A stretch of 64,000 nt of DNA from Micromonospora inositola (GCF_900090285.1 NZ_LT607754.1:3312001-3376000); one strand, 5' to 3'; positions 17,931-28,826 are shown, numbered from the stretch's first letter. The notes: generated by a model from the sequence alone, not told the origin. Made by a program: numbers and translations.

Positions 17931-18700
17931 CAGGTGCGGAGGTAGGAGGCGCCGTTGAGGTCGACGATGGTGCCGGAGGCCCACTCGGCCTCGGGGCTGG
18001 CCAGCCAGTGGACGGCGGCGGCGATCTCCTCGGGACGGGCGACCCGGTTGAACGGGCTCTGGGCGCGGATCGTCTCGCCGGGCTCGCCGGCCAGATATTC
18101 GGTGGTCATGTCCGTCTCGACGAAGCCGGGCGCCACCGTGGCCACCGCGATGCCGTACGGGGCGAGGGCCAGGGCCAGCGACTGGCCGAGCGCGTTCAGC
18201 CCCGCCTTGCTCGCCCCGTAGGCGGGCTGCTGCGGTTCGCCCCGGAACGCGCCCCGCGAGGAGACGTTGACGATCCGGCCGCCCCGCTCCCGCATGTGCT
18301 GGGCGGCGCACCAGGTCACGTTGGCGGCCCCGGTCAGGTTGGTCTCCAGCACCAGCCGCCACTGCTGCCGCCACTGCTCGTAGGTGTTGCCGAAGACCGG
18401 GTGGGGCAGGTCCCGCGGTCCGTACACGCCGGCGTTGTTGACCAGGACGTCCAGCCCGCCGAGGCGCTCCGCGGCCTCGTCCACCATCGCCCGGACCGCG
18501 TCCGGGTCGGCAAGGTCGGCGCGGACCACCACGTGGCCGTCGCCGGGCAGCTCGTCGCGGAGCCGTTCGGCCAGCTCCGCCGAGTCCCGGTGGTGGATCC
18601 CCACCCGGTCCCCGCCCGCCGCGAAAGCCCGGGCCACCGCGCGTCCGATGCCGCGCGAGGCCCCCGTCACCAGTACCGCCCGAGAAGTCACGCCGGACAT
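17930..18700 (-). CDS. SDR family oxidoreductase (3-oxoacyl-ACP reductase type)
   Basis: The 256-residue classical short-chain dehydrogenase has the NAD(P)-binding TGASRGIG near the N-terminus, NNAG (in VNNAGVYGP), the catalytic Ser segment NVSSRGAF, YGASK with catalytic Tyr and Lys, and the C-terminal DLNGASYL. TGASRGIGRAVARAF followed by H-H-R suggests NADPH preference, an inference. Substrate is unknown. ATG at 18700 or 18703 both fit. It is inserted between the rsmE and HIT genes and transcribed opposite to them. Confidence 0.9.
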   Translation of the reverse strand: MSGVTSRAVLVTGASRGIGRAVARAFAAGGDRVGIHHRDSAELAERLRDELPGDGHVVVRADLADPDAVRAMVDEAAERLGGLDVLVNNAGVYGPRDLPHPVFGNTYEQWRQQWRLVLETNLTGAANVTWCAAQHMRERGGRIVNVSSRGAFRGEPQQPAYGASKAGLNALGQSLALALAPYGIAVATVAPGFVETDMTTEYLAGEPGETIRAQSPFNRVARPEEIAAAVHWLASPEAEWASGTIVDLNGASYLRT

Positions 18701-18748
18701 CATGCCTCGCCCCGGCCCCACCAGCGCGGCGCGGTCCGGTGCGGCGCT

Positions 18749-18754
18749 TAGCAT
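18749..18754 (+). promoter_or_regulatory. Leaderless -10 hexamer of the HIT gene
   Basis: TAGCAT ends 6 nt before the ATG at 18761. Confidence 0.5.
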
Positions 18755-18760
18755 GCCCGA

Positions 18761-19111
18761 ATGGGAACCGACTGCCTGTTCTGCCGGATCGTCGCCGGGG
18801 AGATCCCGGCCACCATCGTGCGGGAGACCGCCACCACCCTCGCCTTCCGGGACATCGACCCCAAGGCGCCCGTCCACGTGCTGGTCATCCCGAAAGAGCA
18901 CTACGCGGACGTGGCCACCCTCGCCCAGGGCGACCCGGGCCTGGCCGGTGAGGTGCTGGCCACCGCCGCCGTCGTGGCCGAGGAGGAGGGGCTGCTCGCC
19001 GACGGCTTCCGGCTGATGTTCAACACCGGGCCGTACGCCGGCCAGGAGGTCTTCCACGTGCACGCGCACCTGTTCGGCGGCGCCCCGCTCGGCCCGATGC
19101 TCTGCCGCTGA
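18761..19111 (+). CDS. HIT family protein (HinT-type nucleotide hydrolase)
   Basis: The 116-residue HIT protein starts DCLFCRIVAGEIPATIV and carries the HxHxH signature HVHAHLF with the catalytic histidine. Family members hydrolyse purine nucleoside phosphoramidates or aminoacyl-AMP. Relative to most HinT proteins it ends shortly after the triad (GPMLCR), which is normal for this group. It probably has its own promoter (TAGCAT 6 nt upstream). The rsmE-HIT-phoH proximity is conserved in actinobacteria. Confidence 0.93.
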   Translation: MGTDCLFCRIVAGEIPATIVRETATTLAFRDIDPKAPVHVLVIPKEHYADVATLAQGDPGLAGEVLATAAVVAEEEGLLADGFRLMFNTGPYAGQEVFHVHAHLFGGAPLGPMLCR

Positions 19112-19120
19112 CCCCGTCCC

Positions 19121-19126
19121 TAGACT
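19121..19126 (+). promoter_or_regulatory. Leaderless -10 hexamer of the serine hydrolase gene
   Basis: TAGACT ends 6 nt before the ATG at 19133. Confidence 0.5.
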
Positions 19127-19132
19127 GCACCC

Positions 19133-20521
19133 ATGATCGCGGTGAACGACCGGCTCGGCCGGATGGTGCGGCAGGCGCAGGCCCGGGGCCGGGTTCCGGC
19201 GATATCGGCCGCCCTGCACCGGGCCGACCGCCCGCTCTGGACCTGCGCGGTGGGTGACACGGGCAACGACACCCCGCTCGGCCCGGAGTCCGTGTTCCGG
19301 ATCGGCTCGGTCACCAAGACCTTCACCTCGGTGCTGGTCATGCAGTGCCGGGACGACGGCCTGCTGGACCTGGACGACCCGATCGGGCGGCACCTCGACC
19401 TGCCGGCGCACGGCGAGCTGACCATACGCCGGCTGTTGTCGCACACCGCGGGCCTGCAACGCGAGCCGCACGGCGACGTCTGGGACTCGCTGCGCGCGCC
19501 CGGCGTGGACGAGCTCCTCGCCGACCTGGCCCGGGTCGAGCGGGTGCTGCCGACCGGGCGGCGCTACCACTACTCCAACCTCGGCATGGCGCTCCTCGGC
19601 GAGCTGGTCGGCCGGCTGCGCGGCGGCACCTGGGCGGAGGTGCTGGCCGAGCGGGTGCTCGTCCCGCTGGGGCTGACCGCCACCGGCCCGACGCCCGGCG
19701 ACGGGGCCGCGACCGGGTTCCTGGTCGACGCGTACTCCGACGAGGCCCACCCCGAGCCGCCGACCGACTTCGGGGCGGTGGCCCCGGCCGCCCAGCTCTG
19801 GAGCACCGCGCCGGACATGGCCCGCTGGGCCGCCTTCCTCGCCGACCCGACGGCGCTCGACCCGGCCGGCGCGGTGCTCGCCCCGGCCACCCTCGACGAG
19901 ATGCGCTGGCCGCTGACCACCACCGACGAGACGCTCTGGGCGGCCGGCTTCGGGCTCGGCCTGATCCTGGTGCCGCAGCCGCAGCCGCAGCCGCAGCGGG
20001 TGGTACACGTGGGGCACGACGGCGCGATGCCCGGTTTCCTGGCCGCCGTCTACGGCCGGCGCGGCGGCGACGGCACCGCGGGCGCGATGGGCTGCGCCGT
20101 GCTCGGCTCCTCCGGCACCGGGGTGGCGGTCTTCGACCTGCCGCACCAGCTGCTCGCCGCCGCGGCCGAGCACGACCCGGCCGACGTCGAGCCGTGGCGG
20201 CCCGGCCCGCCCGCCCCCGACCACCTGCGCGGGGTGCTCGGCCGCTGGTGGGGCGAGGGCTTCGAGTACGTCTTCTCGTGGCACGACGGCGCGCTGCGGG
20301 CCCGCGGGGCGGACGACCCGGCGGGCAAGCCCCCGGCCGTCTTCGCGCCGCTGCCGGACCGGCCGGACGCGTTCCGGACCGTCGCCGGCCGGGAGGTGGG
20401 CGAGCTGCTCCGGCTGACCCGGGACGAACGGGGCACGGTGGTCCGGATGCACTGGGCCACCTACCGCTTCACCCGGACGCAGGAGACCTTCGACGGGTAC
20501 GACTTCCGCACCGGGAGTTGA
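19133..20521 (+). CDS. Serine hydrolase, beta-lactamase class C/penicillin-binding fold
   Basis: The 462-residue protein has the SxxK motif SVTK (Ser59-Lys62), a YSN motif at about residue 145 (YHYSNLGMAL), and HDG at the third-motif position (GHDGAMPGF), all as in class-C-type esterases and D-aminopeptidases. No signal peptide is visible, so it is likely cytoplasmic. A C-terminal domain of about 120 residues (from GVLGRWWGEGFEYVF) resembles the DUF3471-like tail of such enzymes. A (PQ)4 tract at about 19975-19998 links two segments. Substrate is unknown. It is inserted between the conserved HIT and phoH genes. Confidence 0.85.
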   Translation: MIAVNDRLGRMVRQAQARGRVPAISAALHRADRPLWTCAVGDTGNDTPLGPESVFRIGSVTKTFTSVLVMQCRDDGLLDLDDPIGRHLDLPAHGELTIRRLLSHTAGLQREPHGDVWDSLRAPGVDELLADLARVERVLPTGRRYHYSNLGMALLGELVGRLRGGTWAEVLAERVLVPLGLTATGPTPGDGAATGFLVDAYSDEAHPEPPTDFGAVAPAAQLWSTAPDMARWAAFLADPTALDPAGAVLAPATLDEMRWPLTTTDETLWAAGFGLGLILVPQPQPQPQRVVHVGHDGAMPGFLAAVYGRRGGDGTAGAMGCAVLGSSGTGVAVFDLPHQLLAAAAEHDPADVEPWRPGPPAPDHLRGVLGRWWGEGFEYVFSWHDGALRARGADDPAGKPPAVFAPLPDRPDAFRTVAGREVGELLRLTRDERGTVVRMHWATYRFTRTQETFDGYDFRTGS

Positions 20522-20656
20522 CCTTCACGCGCAGGAAATGGGCGAGGTGCGGGCGGTGTTGACCGGATACGATGGGTAGAACGTCCGTACGCCGCGCCAG
20601 CAGGGCCCGGCGCCGAGATCGGAAGCAGGTGGCGCAGGGCCCGACGGGCCCGATCT

Positions 20657-21715
<1,059 letters not shown>

Positions 21716-21733
21716 CTCATCAAGGGAAGACAG

Positions 21734-22207
21734 TTGTCCATCGAGATCGCCAACGAGTCCGGTGTCGAGGTCGACACCGACGCCGTGCTCGCCGTCGCCC
21801 GGCACGCCCTCGACGAGATGGGGGTCAACCCCCTCGCCGAGCTCTCCGTGCTGCTGGTCGACGTCGACTACATGACCGAGCTGAACCATCGCTGGATGGG
21901 CGGCGACGGTCCCACCGACGTGCTCGCCTTTCCCATGGACGAGGGCAGCGTCGACCACGGCCCGGGCGAGACCGCCCAGGCCGGCGGCGAGCCCGCCCTG
22001 CTCGGCGACATCGTGCTCTGCCCGGAGGTGGCGGCCAAGCAGGCGGCCACCGCCGGCCACTCGCCCGCCGACGAGCTGCACCTGCTCACCGTGCACGGCG
22101 TGCTGCACCTGCTCGGGTACGACCACGCTGAGCCGGAGGAGGAGCGGGAGATGTTCGCGCTCCAGGCCCGCCTGCTGTCCAGCTGGCGGTCGACCCGGTC
22201 CCGGTGA
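21734..22207 (+). CDS. ybeY: Endoribonuclease YbeY
   Basis: YbeY is a zinc endoribonuclease needed for 16S rRNA 3' maturation and ribosome quality control. The 157-residue product shows the H3xH5H zinc motif in [11 protein letters not shown], and [22 protein letters not shown], both complete. The start is a TTG at 21734, giving SIEIANESG, with AAGGGAAG as ribosome site. Its stop overlaps the start region of the CorC-like gene. Confidence 0.95.
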   Translation: MSIEIANESGVEVDTDAVLAVARHALDEMGVNPLAELSVLLVDVDYMTELNHRWMGGDGPTDVLAFPMDEGSVDHGPGETAQAGGEPALLGDIVLCPEVAAKQAATAGHSPADELHLLTVHGVLHLLGYDHAEPEEEREMFALQARLLSSWRSTRSR

Positions 22208-23592
22208 TGACCATCCTGGCTGCGGGTCCCACCGCCGGCCTGCCCGACCTCCAGCTCATCGTCCTCGCGGCGGGGCTGGTGGTGCTCGCCGGCCTCATTG
22301 CGATGACCGAGGCGGCGCTGGCCGCCGTCTCCCCGGCCCGGGCCGCCGAACTGGCCCGGGACGGCGCCCGCGGCGCCCGCGCCCTCCAGGTGGTCGCCGG
22401 TGACGTGGTCCGCCACCTCAACCTGCTGCTTCTGCTCCGGCTGCTGGCCGAGCTGACCGCCACCACCCTGGTGGCGCTGGTCGCGGTGGACACCTTCGGC
22501 GCCGGCTGGCGGGCCGCCCTGGTCACGGCCGGCGCGATGACCGTGGTCAGCTTCGTGGTGGTCGGCGTCGCGCCGCGCACCATCGGCCGGCAGCACGCGT
22601 ACCCGGTGGGGCGCGCGGTCGCGCCGCTGGTGCGCTGGCTGGGCCGGGCGCTCAATCCGCTCGCCTCGTTGCTGATCCTGATCGGCAACGCGGTCACCCC
22701 GGGGCGCGGCTTCCGGGAGGGGCCGTTCGCCACCCAGTTGGAGCTGCGTGAGCTGGTCGACCTGGCCGAGCAGCGCGGCGTCGTGGAGCACGGCGAGCGA
22801 CAGATGATCCACTCGGTCTTCGCCCTCGGTGACACCATCGCCCGCGAGGTGATGGTGCCGCGCACCGAGATGGTGTGGATAGAGGAGGGCAAGACGCTCT
22901 CCCAGGCGCTGGCGCTCTTCCTCCGGTCCGGTTTCTCCCGCATCCCGGTGATCGGCGAGAGCGTCGACGACGTGCTCGGCGTGCTCTACCTGAAGGACCT
23001 GATCCGGCGTACCCAGGGCGGGGACCCGCGGGCCGACGAGCTGCCGGTGTCGGAGCTGATGCGCCCGGCGACGTTCGTGCCGGAGTCCAAGCCGGTCGAC
23101 GACCTGCTGTCGGAGATGCAGGCGGTCCGCAACCACCTGGTCATCGTCGTCGACGAGTACGGCGGCACCGGCGGCCTGGTCACCATCGAGGACATCCTCG
23201 AGGAGATCGTCGGCGAGATCACCGACGAGTACGATGTCGAACGCCCGCCGGTCGAGCGCCTCGACGACGGGGCGGTCCGGGTCACCGCCCGCCTCCCGGT
23301 GGAGAATCTGGGCGAGCTCTTCGACACCGAGCTCCCCACCGACGAGGTGGAGACGGTGGGCGGTCTGCTCGCCCAGTCGCTCGGCCGGGTCCCGATCCCC
23401 GGGGCCGAGGCCGCGGTGGCCGGGCTGCGGCTGATCGCCGAGGGCACCACCGGTCGGCGCAACCGGATCGACACCGTGCTGGTGAGCCGGATCGAGCCGA
23501 CCGACGGGCAGGACATTGCGGGGCGTGGCGAGCACGCCGAGTCCCGCGGCAACCAGAACCGATCCGAGGAGAGGCAAACCGCCGATGCCTGA
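22204..23592 (+). CDS. Hemolysin/CorC family membrane protein (CNNM-type with CBS pair)
   Basis: The 462-residue protein has an N-terminal DUF21/CNNM domain with about four membrane helices, a two-CBS module ([16 protein letters not shown] to [21 protein letters not shown]), [27 protein letters not shown], and the CorC/HlyC C-terminal domain. Relatives export Mg2+ or other divalent cations. GTG 22204 (GTGA overlap with ybeY) and ATG 22207 are both possible starts. The phoH-ybeY-corC order is widely conserved. Confidence 0.92.
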   Translation: MMTILAAGPTAGLPDLQLIVLAAGLVVLAGLIAMTEAALAAVSPARAAELARDGARGARALQVVAGDVVRHLNLLLLLRLLAELTATTLVALVAVDTFGAGWRAALVTAGAMTVVSFVVVGVAPRTIGRQHAYPVGRAVAPLVRWLGRALNPLASLLILIGNAVTPGRGFREGPFATQLELRELVDLAEQRGVVEHGERQMIHSVFALGDTIAREVMVPRTEMVWIEEGKTLSQALALFLRSGFSRIPVIGESVDDVLGVLYLKDLIRRTQGGDPRADELPVSELMRPATFVPESKPVDDLLSEMQAVRNHLVIVVDEYGGTGGLVTIEDILEEIVGEITDEYDVERPPVERLDDGAVRVTARLPVENLGELFDTELPTDEVETVGGLLAQSLGRVPIPGAEAAVAGLRLIAEGTTGRRNRIDTVLVSRIEPTDGQDIAGRGEHAESRGNQNRSEERQTADA

Positions 23593-23971
23593 GTCACCCG
23601 CCGTGCCGGCGGCCCGGCCCACCCCGTCCGATCCGGCCGAGCTGAGCGCCGAGGACGGCAAGCTGGTCATCCTGGCCCGGGGTGCGCGCGGCCGGGTCGG
23701 CGCCGTGGAGGGCGCGGCGGTCCGCGACCAGGACGGCCGGACGTACGCGGCGGCGAGCGTGGCCCTGCCCTCGCTCACCCTGACCGCGCTCCAGCTCGCG
23801 GTCGCCTCGGCGGTGGCCGCCGGCGCCGGCCGGCTGGAGGCCGCCGTGGTGGTGACCGAGGCGTCGACGCTGGACGGCGCCGGGCATGCCGCGGTCCGCG
23901 ACCTCTCCGTCGACGCGCCGATTCACGTGGCCGCGCCGGACGGCACCGTCCTCGGCACGGTGGTCGAGTGA
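23585..23971 (+). CDS. Cytidine-deaminase-fold protein lacking catalytic motifs
   Basis: The 128-residue product aligns by eye with cytidine deaminase (GRTYAAASVALPSLTLTALQLAVASAVAAG corresponds to the CDA core around the active-site helix). However, the Cys/His-Ala-Glu motif is replaced by Thr-Ala-Leu (67-69), and no PCxxC follows. It therefore should not bind the catalytic zinc or deaminate. A proline-rich N-terminus of about 20 residues precedes the fold. It overlaps the corC-type stop by 8 nt and the era start by 4 nt, so it is translationally coupled to both. A role beside Era is conserved gene order only; function is unknown. Confidence 0.8.
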   Translation: MPESPAVPAARPTPSDPAELSAEDGKLVILARGARGRVGAVEGAAVRDQDGRTYAAASVALPSLTLTALQLAVASAVAAGAGRLEAAVVVTEASTLDGAGHAAVRDLSVDAPIHVAAPDGTVLGTVVE

Positions 23972-24876
23972 CCGGCGTGCCGGACCCGGATGGCCCCCGT
24001 CCCTACCGGGCCGGTTTCGCCTGTTTCGTCGGGCGGCCGAACGCCGGGAAGTCGACGCTGACCAACGCGATCGTCGGTACGAAGATCGCGATCACCTCGA
24101 ACAAGCCGCAGACCACCCGGCACATCATCCGCGCGGTGCTGCACCGCCCCAACTCGCAGCTGGTGCTGGTCGACACCCCCGGTCTGCACCGGCCCCGGAC
24201 GCTGCTCGGCGAGCGCCTGAACGACCTGGTCCGCTCCACCTGGAGCGAGGTCGACGTGATCGGCCTCTGCATCCCGGCCGACGAGCCGGTCGGCCGGGGC
24301 GACCGGTTCATCACCGGCGAGCTGGCCGAGCTGAAGGCGACCGTCCTCGCCGTGGTGACCAAGACCGACCTGGTCGACAAGAAGCGGCTGGCCGAGCAGC
24401 TGCTCGCGGTGAGCGAGCTGGGCGAGTTCGCCGACGTGGTGCCGGTGAGCGCGGTCTCCGGCCACCAGGTGGACACCCTGGTCGACGTGATGACCGGCTA
24501 CCTGCCCGAGTCGCCGCAGCTCTACCCGGACGACATGCTCACCGACGACCCGGAGCAGGTGCTGGTCGCCGAGCTGATCCGGGAGGCGGCCCTGGAGGGG
24601 GTCCGCGACGAGCTGCCGCACTCCATCGCCGTGGTGGTGGAGGAGATGATCCCCGAGGGCCAGGTCATGAAGATCTACGCCGACGTCTACGTCGAGCGGC
24701 CCAGCCAGAAGGCGATCGTGATCGGCCACCGGGCCAGCCGGCTCAAGGCGGTCGGCACCACGGCCCGCCGGCAGATCGAAGAGCTGCTCGGCACCCGGGT
24801 CTACCTGGACCTGCACGTCCGGGTCGCGAAGGACTGGCAGCGCGACCCGAAGCAGCTGCGCAAGCTCGGCTTCTGA
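23968..24876 (+). CDS. era: GTPase Era
   Basis: Era binds the 3' end of 16S rRNA and assists 30S maturation. The 302-residue product has G1 GRPNAGKST (22-30), G2 TTRHIIRAV, G3 DTPGLHRP, G4 TKTD, and the C-terminal KH domain with the conserved VVEEM, PSQKAIVIGH and LGTRVYLDLHVRVAKDW segments. The start is a GTG overlapping the preceding stop. It ends the phoH-ybeY operon, followed by a strong terminator. Confidence 0.97.
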   Translation: MTGVPDPDGPRPYRAGFACFVGRPNAGKSTLTNAIVGTKIAITSNKPQTTRHIIRAVLHRPNSQLVLVDTPGLHRPRTLLGERLNDLVRSTWSEVDVIGLCIPADEPVGRGDRFITGELAELKATVLAVVTKTDLVDKKRLAEQLLAVSELGEFADVVPVSAVSGHQVDTLVDVMTGYLPESPQLYPDDMLTDDPEQVLVAELIREAALEGVRDELPHSIAVVVEEMIPEGQVMKIYADVYVERPSQKAIVIGHRASRLKAVGTTARRQIEELLGTRVYLDLHVRVAKDWQRDPKQLRKLGF

Positions 24877-24884
24877 CCGTACGT

Positions 24885-24920
24885 CGAACCGCCGGTCCCG
24901 CTTCCGGGGCCGGCGGTTCG
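24885..24920 (+). terminator. era operon terminator
   Basis: A 16-bp stem (24885-24900 with 24905-24920, one G-U pair) has a CTTC tetraloop 8 nt after the stop. Confidence 0.85.
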
Positions 24921-25055
24921 GCGTTGTCCGGGGTGGCCGAGATCGGTCGAGCCTATGGCAAGTTTCACTTTTCACCCCGCCCGCTCGCCGTTTCGTCCGG
25001 GCGAGTCGGAGGGTAGGGGACGTTGTCCCCCCGCCCCCGACATAGATGCAGGCTG

Positions 25056-26291
25056 ATGCGCAATCGATACCTCGATCTGCTCCGCTCCCTGGCCATCGTC
25101 CGAGTCGTCGTCTACCACGTCACCGGTTGGGCGGCACTGACCCTGATCTTCCCGGCGATGTCGGTGATGTTCGCGCTCGCCGGCTCGCTGATGGCCGCCT
25201 CCCTGGACCGCACCGGCCCGCCGGCCGTCCTGCGCCGGCTGCGCCGCCTGCTGCCGTCGCTCTGGGTGCTGGCGGCGGTCTTCGTACCGGCCATGCTGCT
25301 CACCGGGTTGCCGCTGACCCCGAAGGTGCTGCTCTGGCTCCTCCCGGTCAGCGACCCGCCGACCAACGGCTGGGGAGCGGTGGCGCTGAGCGTGATCTGG
25401 TACCTCCGGGACTACCTGTGGTTCGTGCTCGCCTCGCCGCTCGCCCTGTGGCTGTTCCGCCGCGCCCCGCTGCCCACCCTGCTCGCCCCGTACGCCCTGC
25501 TCGCGGTGATCGAGTTCGGCGTCCTGCCGGCCGCGCCCACCATCCTGCGCGAGTTCGGCCTCTACTTCGGCGCCTGGCTGCTCGGCTTCGCCCACCACGA
25601 CGGCCTGCTGCGCCGGCTGGGCGACCGGGTGCTGGTGCCGGCCGCGCTGGCCCTCGGCGCCGCCGGGCTGACCTGGATCTTCACCCACCCCGGCCCGCGG
25701 GGCTACGACCTCAACGACATCCACCTCGGCAACGCCCTCTGGTCGGCGGCATTCATCCTGGTGGCGATCGGCCGGGCGCCGGCCCGCGCCGAGTTGGTGG
25801 ACCGCACCGCTGTCCTCCGCCGGGTGGTCACCGTGCTGAACCGGCGGGCGCTCACCGTCTACCTTTGGCACATGCCGTTCGTGGTGGCGCTCACCCCGCT
25901 GGTGGACCTGGTCGGCTGGTCCCGCCGGGACCCGGTCGGCCTGGCGGTCCGGGTGGTGCTGGTCTTCGCCCTGCTGGGCCTGGTCACCGTGCTGGTCGGC
26001 TGGGTCGAGGACGTGGCCGCCCGGCGGGCGCCGGAGCTGCTGCCCGGCGGAGTCCGCTCGACGCCGGCCGGTCGGGCCGCCGCCCCGCCGGCCAGCCCCG
26101 CGCCGGTCGGAGCCGCGGCCGAGCCGGTCGGGGCCGGGGTGCGGTCGACCGGTGCCGTCGGCCGGGCGGGCGGCGCGCCGGCGAACCCGACCTGGTCTCC
26201 CGCCGCCTCGGCCCTGCCGGCCGGCGGCGGGTCCGCACGGGTCCCCGCGCCGCGTGGCGCGCGGGACGGTACGACGATCAGCGCTGGCTGA
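25056..26291 (+). CDS. Membrane acyltransferase-3 family protein
   Basis: The 411-residue protein opens MRNRYLDLLRSLAIVRVVVYHVTGW, the acyltransferase-3 signature with the catalytic His, and has about ten hydrophobic segments to residue 335. A disordered Pro/Ala/Gly-rich tail of about 75 residues follows. Such enzymes O-acylate cell-surface glycans or secondary metabolites. ATG 25056 is preferred over TTG 25023 because the family motif begins at once. The last 14 bases overlap, in antisense, the end of the convergent DUF4097 gene. Confidence 0.85.
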   Translation: MRNRYLDLLRSLAIVRVVVYHVTGWAALTLIFPAMSVMFALAGSLMAASLDRTGPPAVLRRLRRLLPSLWVLAAVFVPAMLLTGLPLTPKVLLWLLPVSDPPTNGWGAVALSVIWYLRDYLWFVLASPLALWLFRRAPLPTLLAPYALLAVIEFGVLPAAPTILREFGLYFGAWLLGFAHHDGLLRRLGDRVLVPAALALGAAGLTWIFTHPGPRGYDLNDIHLGNALWSAAFILVAIGRAPARAELVDRTAVLRRVVTVLNRRALTVYLWHMPFVVALTPLVDLVGWSRRDPVGLAVRVVLVFALLGLVTVLVGWVEDVAARRAPELLPGGVRSTPAGRAAAPPASPAPVGAAAEPVGAGVRSTGAVGRAGGAPANPTWSPAASALPAGGGSARVPAPRGARDGTTISAG

Positions 26292-27072
26292 TCGTCACGT
26301 TCCCGCTGCCGGTGCTGACGTCGATCACCAGGGACGCGGTCGGGTCGTCGGTCACCCCCACGGCGGCGTCCCCCGAGCCGGTGCTGGAGCGGACCCGGTA
26401 CCGGCCGGCCGGCACGGTCAGCGCGACGTCGCCGCTGGAGGCGTGGGCCCGGGCGGAGGCCGGCCGGTCCAGCTCCACGGTGACGTTGCCGGAGCTGGTC
26501 TCCGCGTCCACCTGGTCGCCGAGCCGGCGGGCGCTGATGTCGCCCGAGGAGGCGTGCAGGTCCACCCGGCCGGCCACGTCGACCACCTCGATGTTGCCGG
26601 AGCCGGTCTCGGCGCGTACCGGGCCGGTGCTGCCGGTCACCCTGATGTCGCCGGAGCCGAGCTTGATCTCCACCGGGCCGACCCGGGTCAGCTCCACGTT
26701 GCCGGAGCCGGTCTCACCCCGGACCGTCACCCCTTCCGGGGCGGTCACCTCGTACGAGATGCTGCACCGGTCCCCGCAGTCCGTGTCCAGCACCAGCTCG
26801 TCGCCCTTGATCTCGTACCGCGCGTCGGGCTGGCCGCCCTGGTAGCGCAGCATCCGCTTGATCCGTACCTCGGGCGCGGTGCCGGAGGCGCGGACCATCA
26901 CGTCGCCGGAGCCCGGCAGCACGGTGATCCGGCTGATCTTCACCGCCTCGGTGTTGTCGAAGTCGAGCCGGCGGAACGAGAGGGTGTCACACCCGGCGAG
27001 GAGGATCAGGGCGGCGGCCGCCGCGGCGGCGGCCCCCGTCCGCGCGGTGACAGCGGTCCGGTGCAGAGCCAT
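26278..27072 (-). CDS. DUF4097 family beta-strand repeat lipoprotein
   Basis: The 264-residue product has a signal peptide with an Ala-rich core and lipobox LLAGC, then a beta-helix-like domain of repeated SGD/SGN turns (GSGNVELTRVGPVEIKLGSGDIRV, SSGDISA, TSSGNVTVEL, STGSGDAAV). These are typical of DUF4097 (adhesin-like, bactofilin-related folds). Function is unknown; surface display is inferred from the lipobox. The start ATG at 27072 is supported by a TAGCGT hexamer 7 nt upstream. Confidence 0.88.
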   Translation of the reverse strand: MALHRTAVTARTGAAAAAAAALILLAGCDTLSFRRLDFDNTEAVKISRITVLPGSGDVMVRASGTAPEVRIKRMLRYQGGQPDARYEIKGDELVLDTDCGDRCSISYEVTAPEGVTVRGETGSGNVELTRVGPVEIKLGSGDIRVTGSTGPVRAETGSGNIEVVDVAGRVDLHASSGDISARRLGDQVDAETSSGNVTVELDRPASARAHASSGDVALTVPAGRYRVRSSTGSGDAAVGVTDDPTASLVIDVSTGSGNVTISQR

Positions 27073-27079
27073 GGCCAGC

Positions 27080-27085
27080 ACGCTA
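27080..27085 (-). promoter_or_regulatory. Leaderless -10 hexamer of the DUF4097 gene
   Basis: On the minus strand TAGCGT ends 7 nt before the ATG at 27072. Confidence 0.5.
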
Positions 27086-27174
27086 CGACCGGGGCGGCCG
27101 GGCGCACATCGGGGTTCCTCCGCCCGTCCACCCCGAACCGACCCTGAGATCGCACCCCGAGGGAGAATGACCGG

Positions 27175-28017
27175 ATGGCCGGGTACCGCCGACAGCTCTA
27201 CCGCGACGACGCGGTGGTCCTGCGTGTGCAGAAGCTCGGCGAGTCCGACCGGATCATCACCCTGCTCACCCGCCGGCACGGCCGGCTGCGCGCGGTCGCC
27301 CGGGGGATCCGGCGCACCACCAGCAAGTTCGGCGCCCGGCTGGAGCCGTTCGGCCACGTCGACCTCCAGCTCGCCGGCGACCCGAAGGGCGAACACGGCA
27401 GCTCGCTGCACACCATCAGCCAGGTCGAGGGCATCGACCTGTACGGCAAGCGGTTCCTCGGCGACTACCCCCGCTACACCGCCGCCAGCGCGATCGCGGA
27501 GACCGCGGAGCGGCTCACCCCGGTCGAGCGGGAGCCGTCGCTGCGGTTGTTCCAGCTCACCCTGGGCGCGATGAGGTCCCTCGCCCGGGGCGAGCACGCC
27601 ACCACGCTGGTGCTCGACGCGTACCTGCTGCGGGGAATGGCCCTCGCCGGCTGGGCGCCGGCCCTGACCGCCTGCGCGGTCTGCGGCACGCCGGGGCGGC
27701 ACCGGGCGTTCTCCGTGCCGGCCGGGGGTGCGGTCTGCCCGGACTGCCGGCCGCCCGGCGCGGCCCACCCCGCGCCGGCCACCATCGACCTGATGTCCGC
27801 GCTCACCACCGGCGACTGGGTGCTCGCCGACGCCACCGGGACCGGCGTACGCCGGGAGTGCAGCGGCCTGGTCGCGGCGCACCTGCAGTGGCACCTGGAG
27901 CGCGCGCTACGCTCGCTGCCGCTGGTCGACCGGGGTGCCCCGGCGGCCACCGCGGTCCCACCGCCGGTCGGCGCGGTAGCGGAGGCGGACGGTGTGAACA
28001 GGGAGAGGACCGAGTGA
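27175..28017 (+). CDS. recO: DNA repair protein RecO
   Basis: RecO promotes RecA loading and strand annealing with RecR in the RecFOR pathway. The 280-residue product has the N-terminal OB fold ([37 protein letters not shown]) and a C-terminal zinc site (CAVC and CPDC). The C-terminus is extended by a Pro/Ala-rich tail. The last 4 nt overlap the uppS start (GTGA), which is a standard actinobacterial pair. Confidence 0.95.
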   Translation: MAGYRRQLYRDDAVVLRVQKLGESDRIITLLTRRHGRLRAVARGIRRTTSKFGARLEPFGHVDLQLAGDPKGEHGSSLHTISQVEGIDLYGKRFLGDYPRYTAASAIAETAERLTPVEREPSLRLFQLTLGAMRSLARGEHATTLVLDAYLLRGMALAGWAPALTACAVCGTPGRHRAFSVPAGGAVCPDCRPPGAAHPAPATIDLMSALTTGDWVLADATGTGVRRECSGLVAAHLQWHLERALRSLPLVDRGAPAATAVPPPVGAVAEADGVNRERTE

Positions 28018-28826
28018 TCCGATCGATGAGGGCCGGCCGGCGCGAGCCGGTGCCACCGACCCCGCACCCGTCGGGTGCCCGGCCCCCGGCGCTGCCCGCC
28101 GACGCGGTGCCCAGGCACGTCGCCGTGGTGATGGACGGCAACGGCCGGTGGGCCAAGGAGCGCGGCCTGCCCCGCACCAAGGGTCACGAGCAGGGCGAGC
28201 ACAGCCTCTTCGACACCATCGAGGGCGCGATCGAGCTGGGCATCCCCTACCTGTCGGCGTACGCCTTCTCCACCGAGAACTGGCGGCGTTCCCCGGACGA
28301 GGTCCGCTTCCTGATGGGCTTCAACCGGGACGTCATCCGCCGGCGCCGGGACCAGCTCGTCGACCTGGGCGTCCGGGTGGTCTGGTCGGGCCGGGCCGGC
28401 CGGCTCTGGAAGAGCGTCATCTCCGAGCTGCAGACCGCCGAGGAGATGTCCCGGGGCAACTCGACGCTGACCCTCCAGTTCTGCGTCAACTACGGCGGCC
28501 AGGCGGAGATCGCCGACGCCGCCGCGGCGATCGCCCGCGACGTGGCCGCCGGCCGGCTCGACCCGGGCAAGGTCACCGAGAAGACCATCGGGAAGTACCT
28601 CTACCACCCGGAGGTCCCCGAGGTCGACCTCTTCCTGCGTCCCTCCGGCGAGCAGCGCACCTCCAACTTCCTGCTCTGGCAGAGCGCGTACGCCGAGCTG
28701 GTGTTCCTCGACACGCTCTGGCCGGACTTCGACCGCCGCCACCTGTGGTACGCCTGCGAGCTGTACGCCCAGCGGGACCGCCGCTTCGGTGGCGCGCTGC
28801 CCAACCCGGTCGCGCCCCGGATCTGA
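28014..28826 (+). CDS. uppS: Isoprenyl transferase (undecaprenyl/decaprenyl diphosphate synthase)
   Basis: This cis-prenyltransferase makes the long-chain lipid carrier for cell-wall synthesis. The 270-residue product has the diphosphate-binding motif DGNGRWA (41-47), [30 protein letters not shown] and the C-terminal [28 protein letters not shown] 28014 overlaps recO; an ATG at 28026 is an alternative. Chain length of the product cannot be assigned from sequence. Confidence 0.95.
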   Translation: MIRSMRAGRREPVPPTPHPSGARPPALPADAVPRHVAVVMDGNGRWAKERGLPRTKGHEQGEHSLFDTIEGAIELGIPYLSAYAFSTENWRRSPDEVRFLMGFNRDVIRRRRDQLVDLGVRVVWSGRAGRLWKSVISELQTAEEMSRGNSTLTLQFCVNYGGQAEIADAAAAIARDVAAGRLDPGKVTEKTIGKYLYHPEVPEVDLFLRPSGEQRTSNFLLWQSAYAELVFLDTLWPDFDRRHLWYACELYAQRDRRFGGALPNPVAPRI

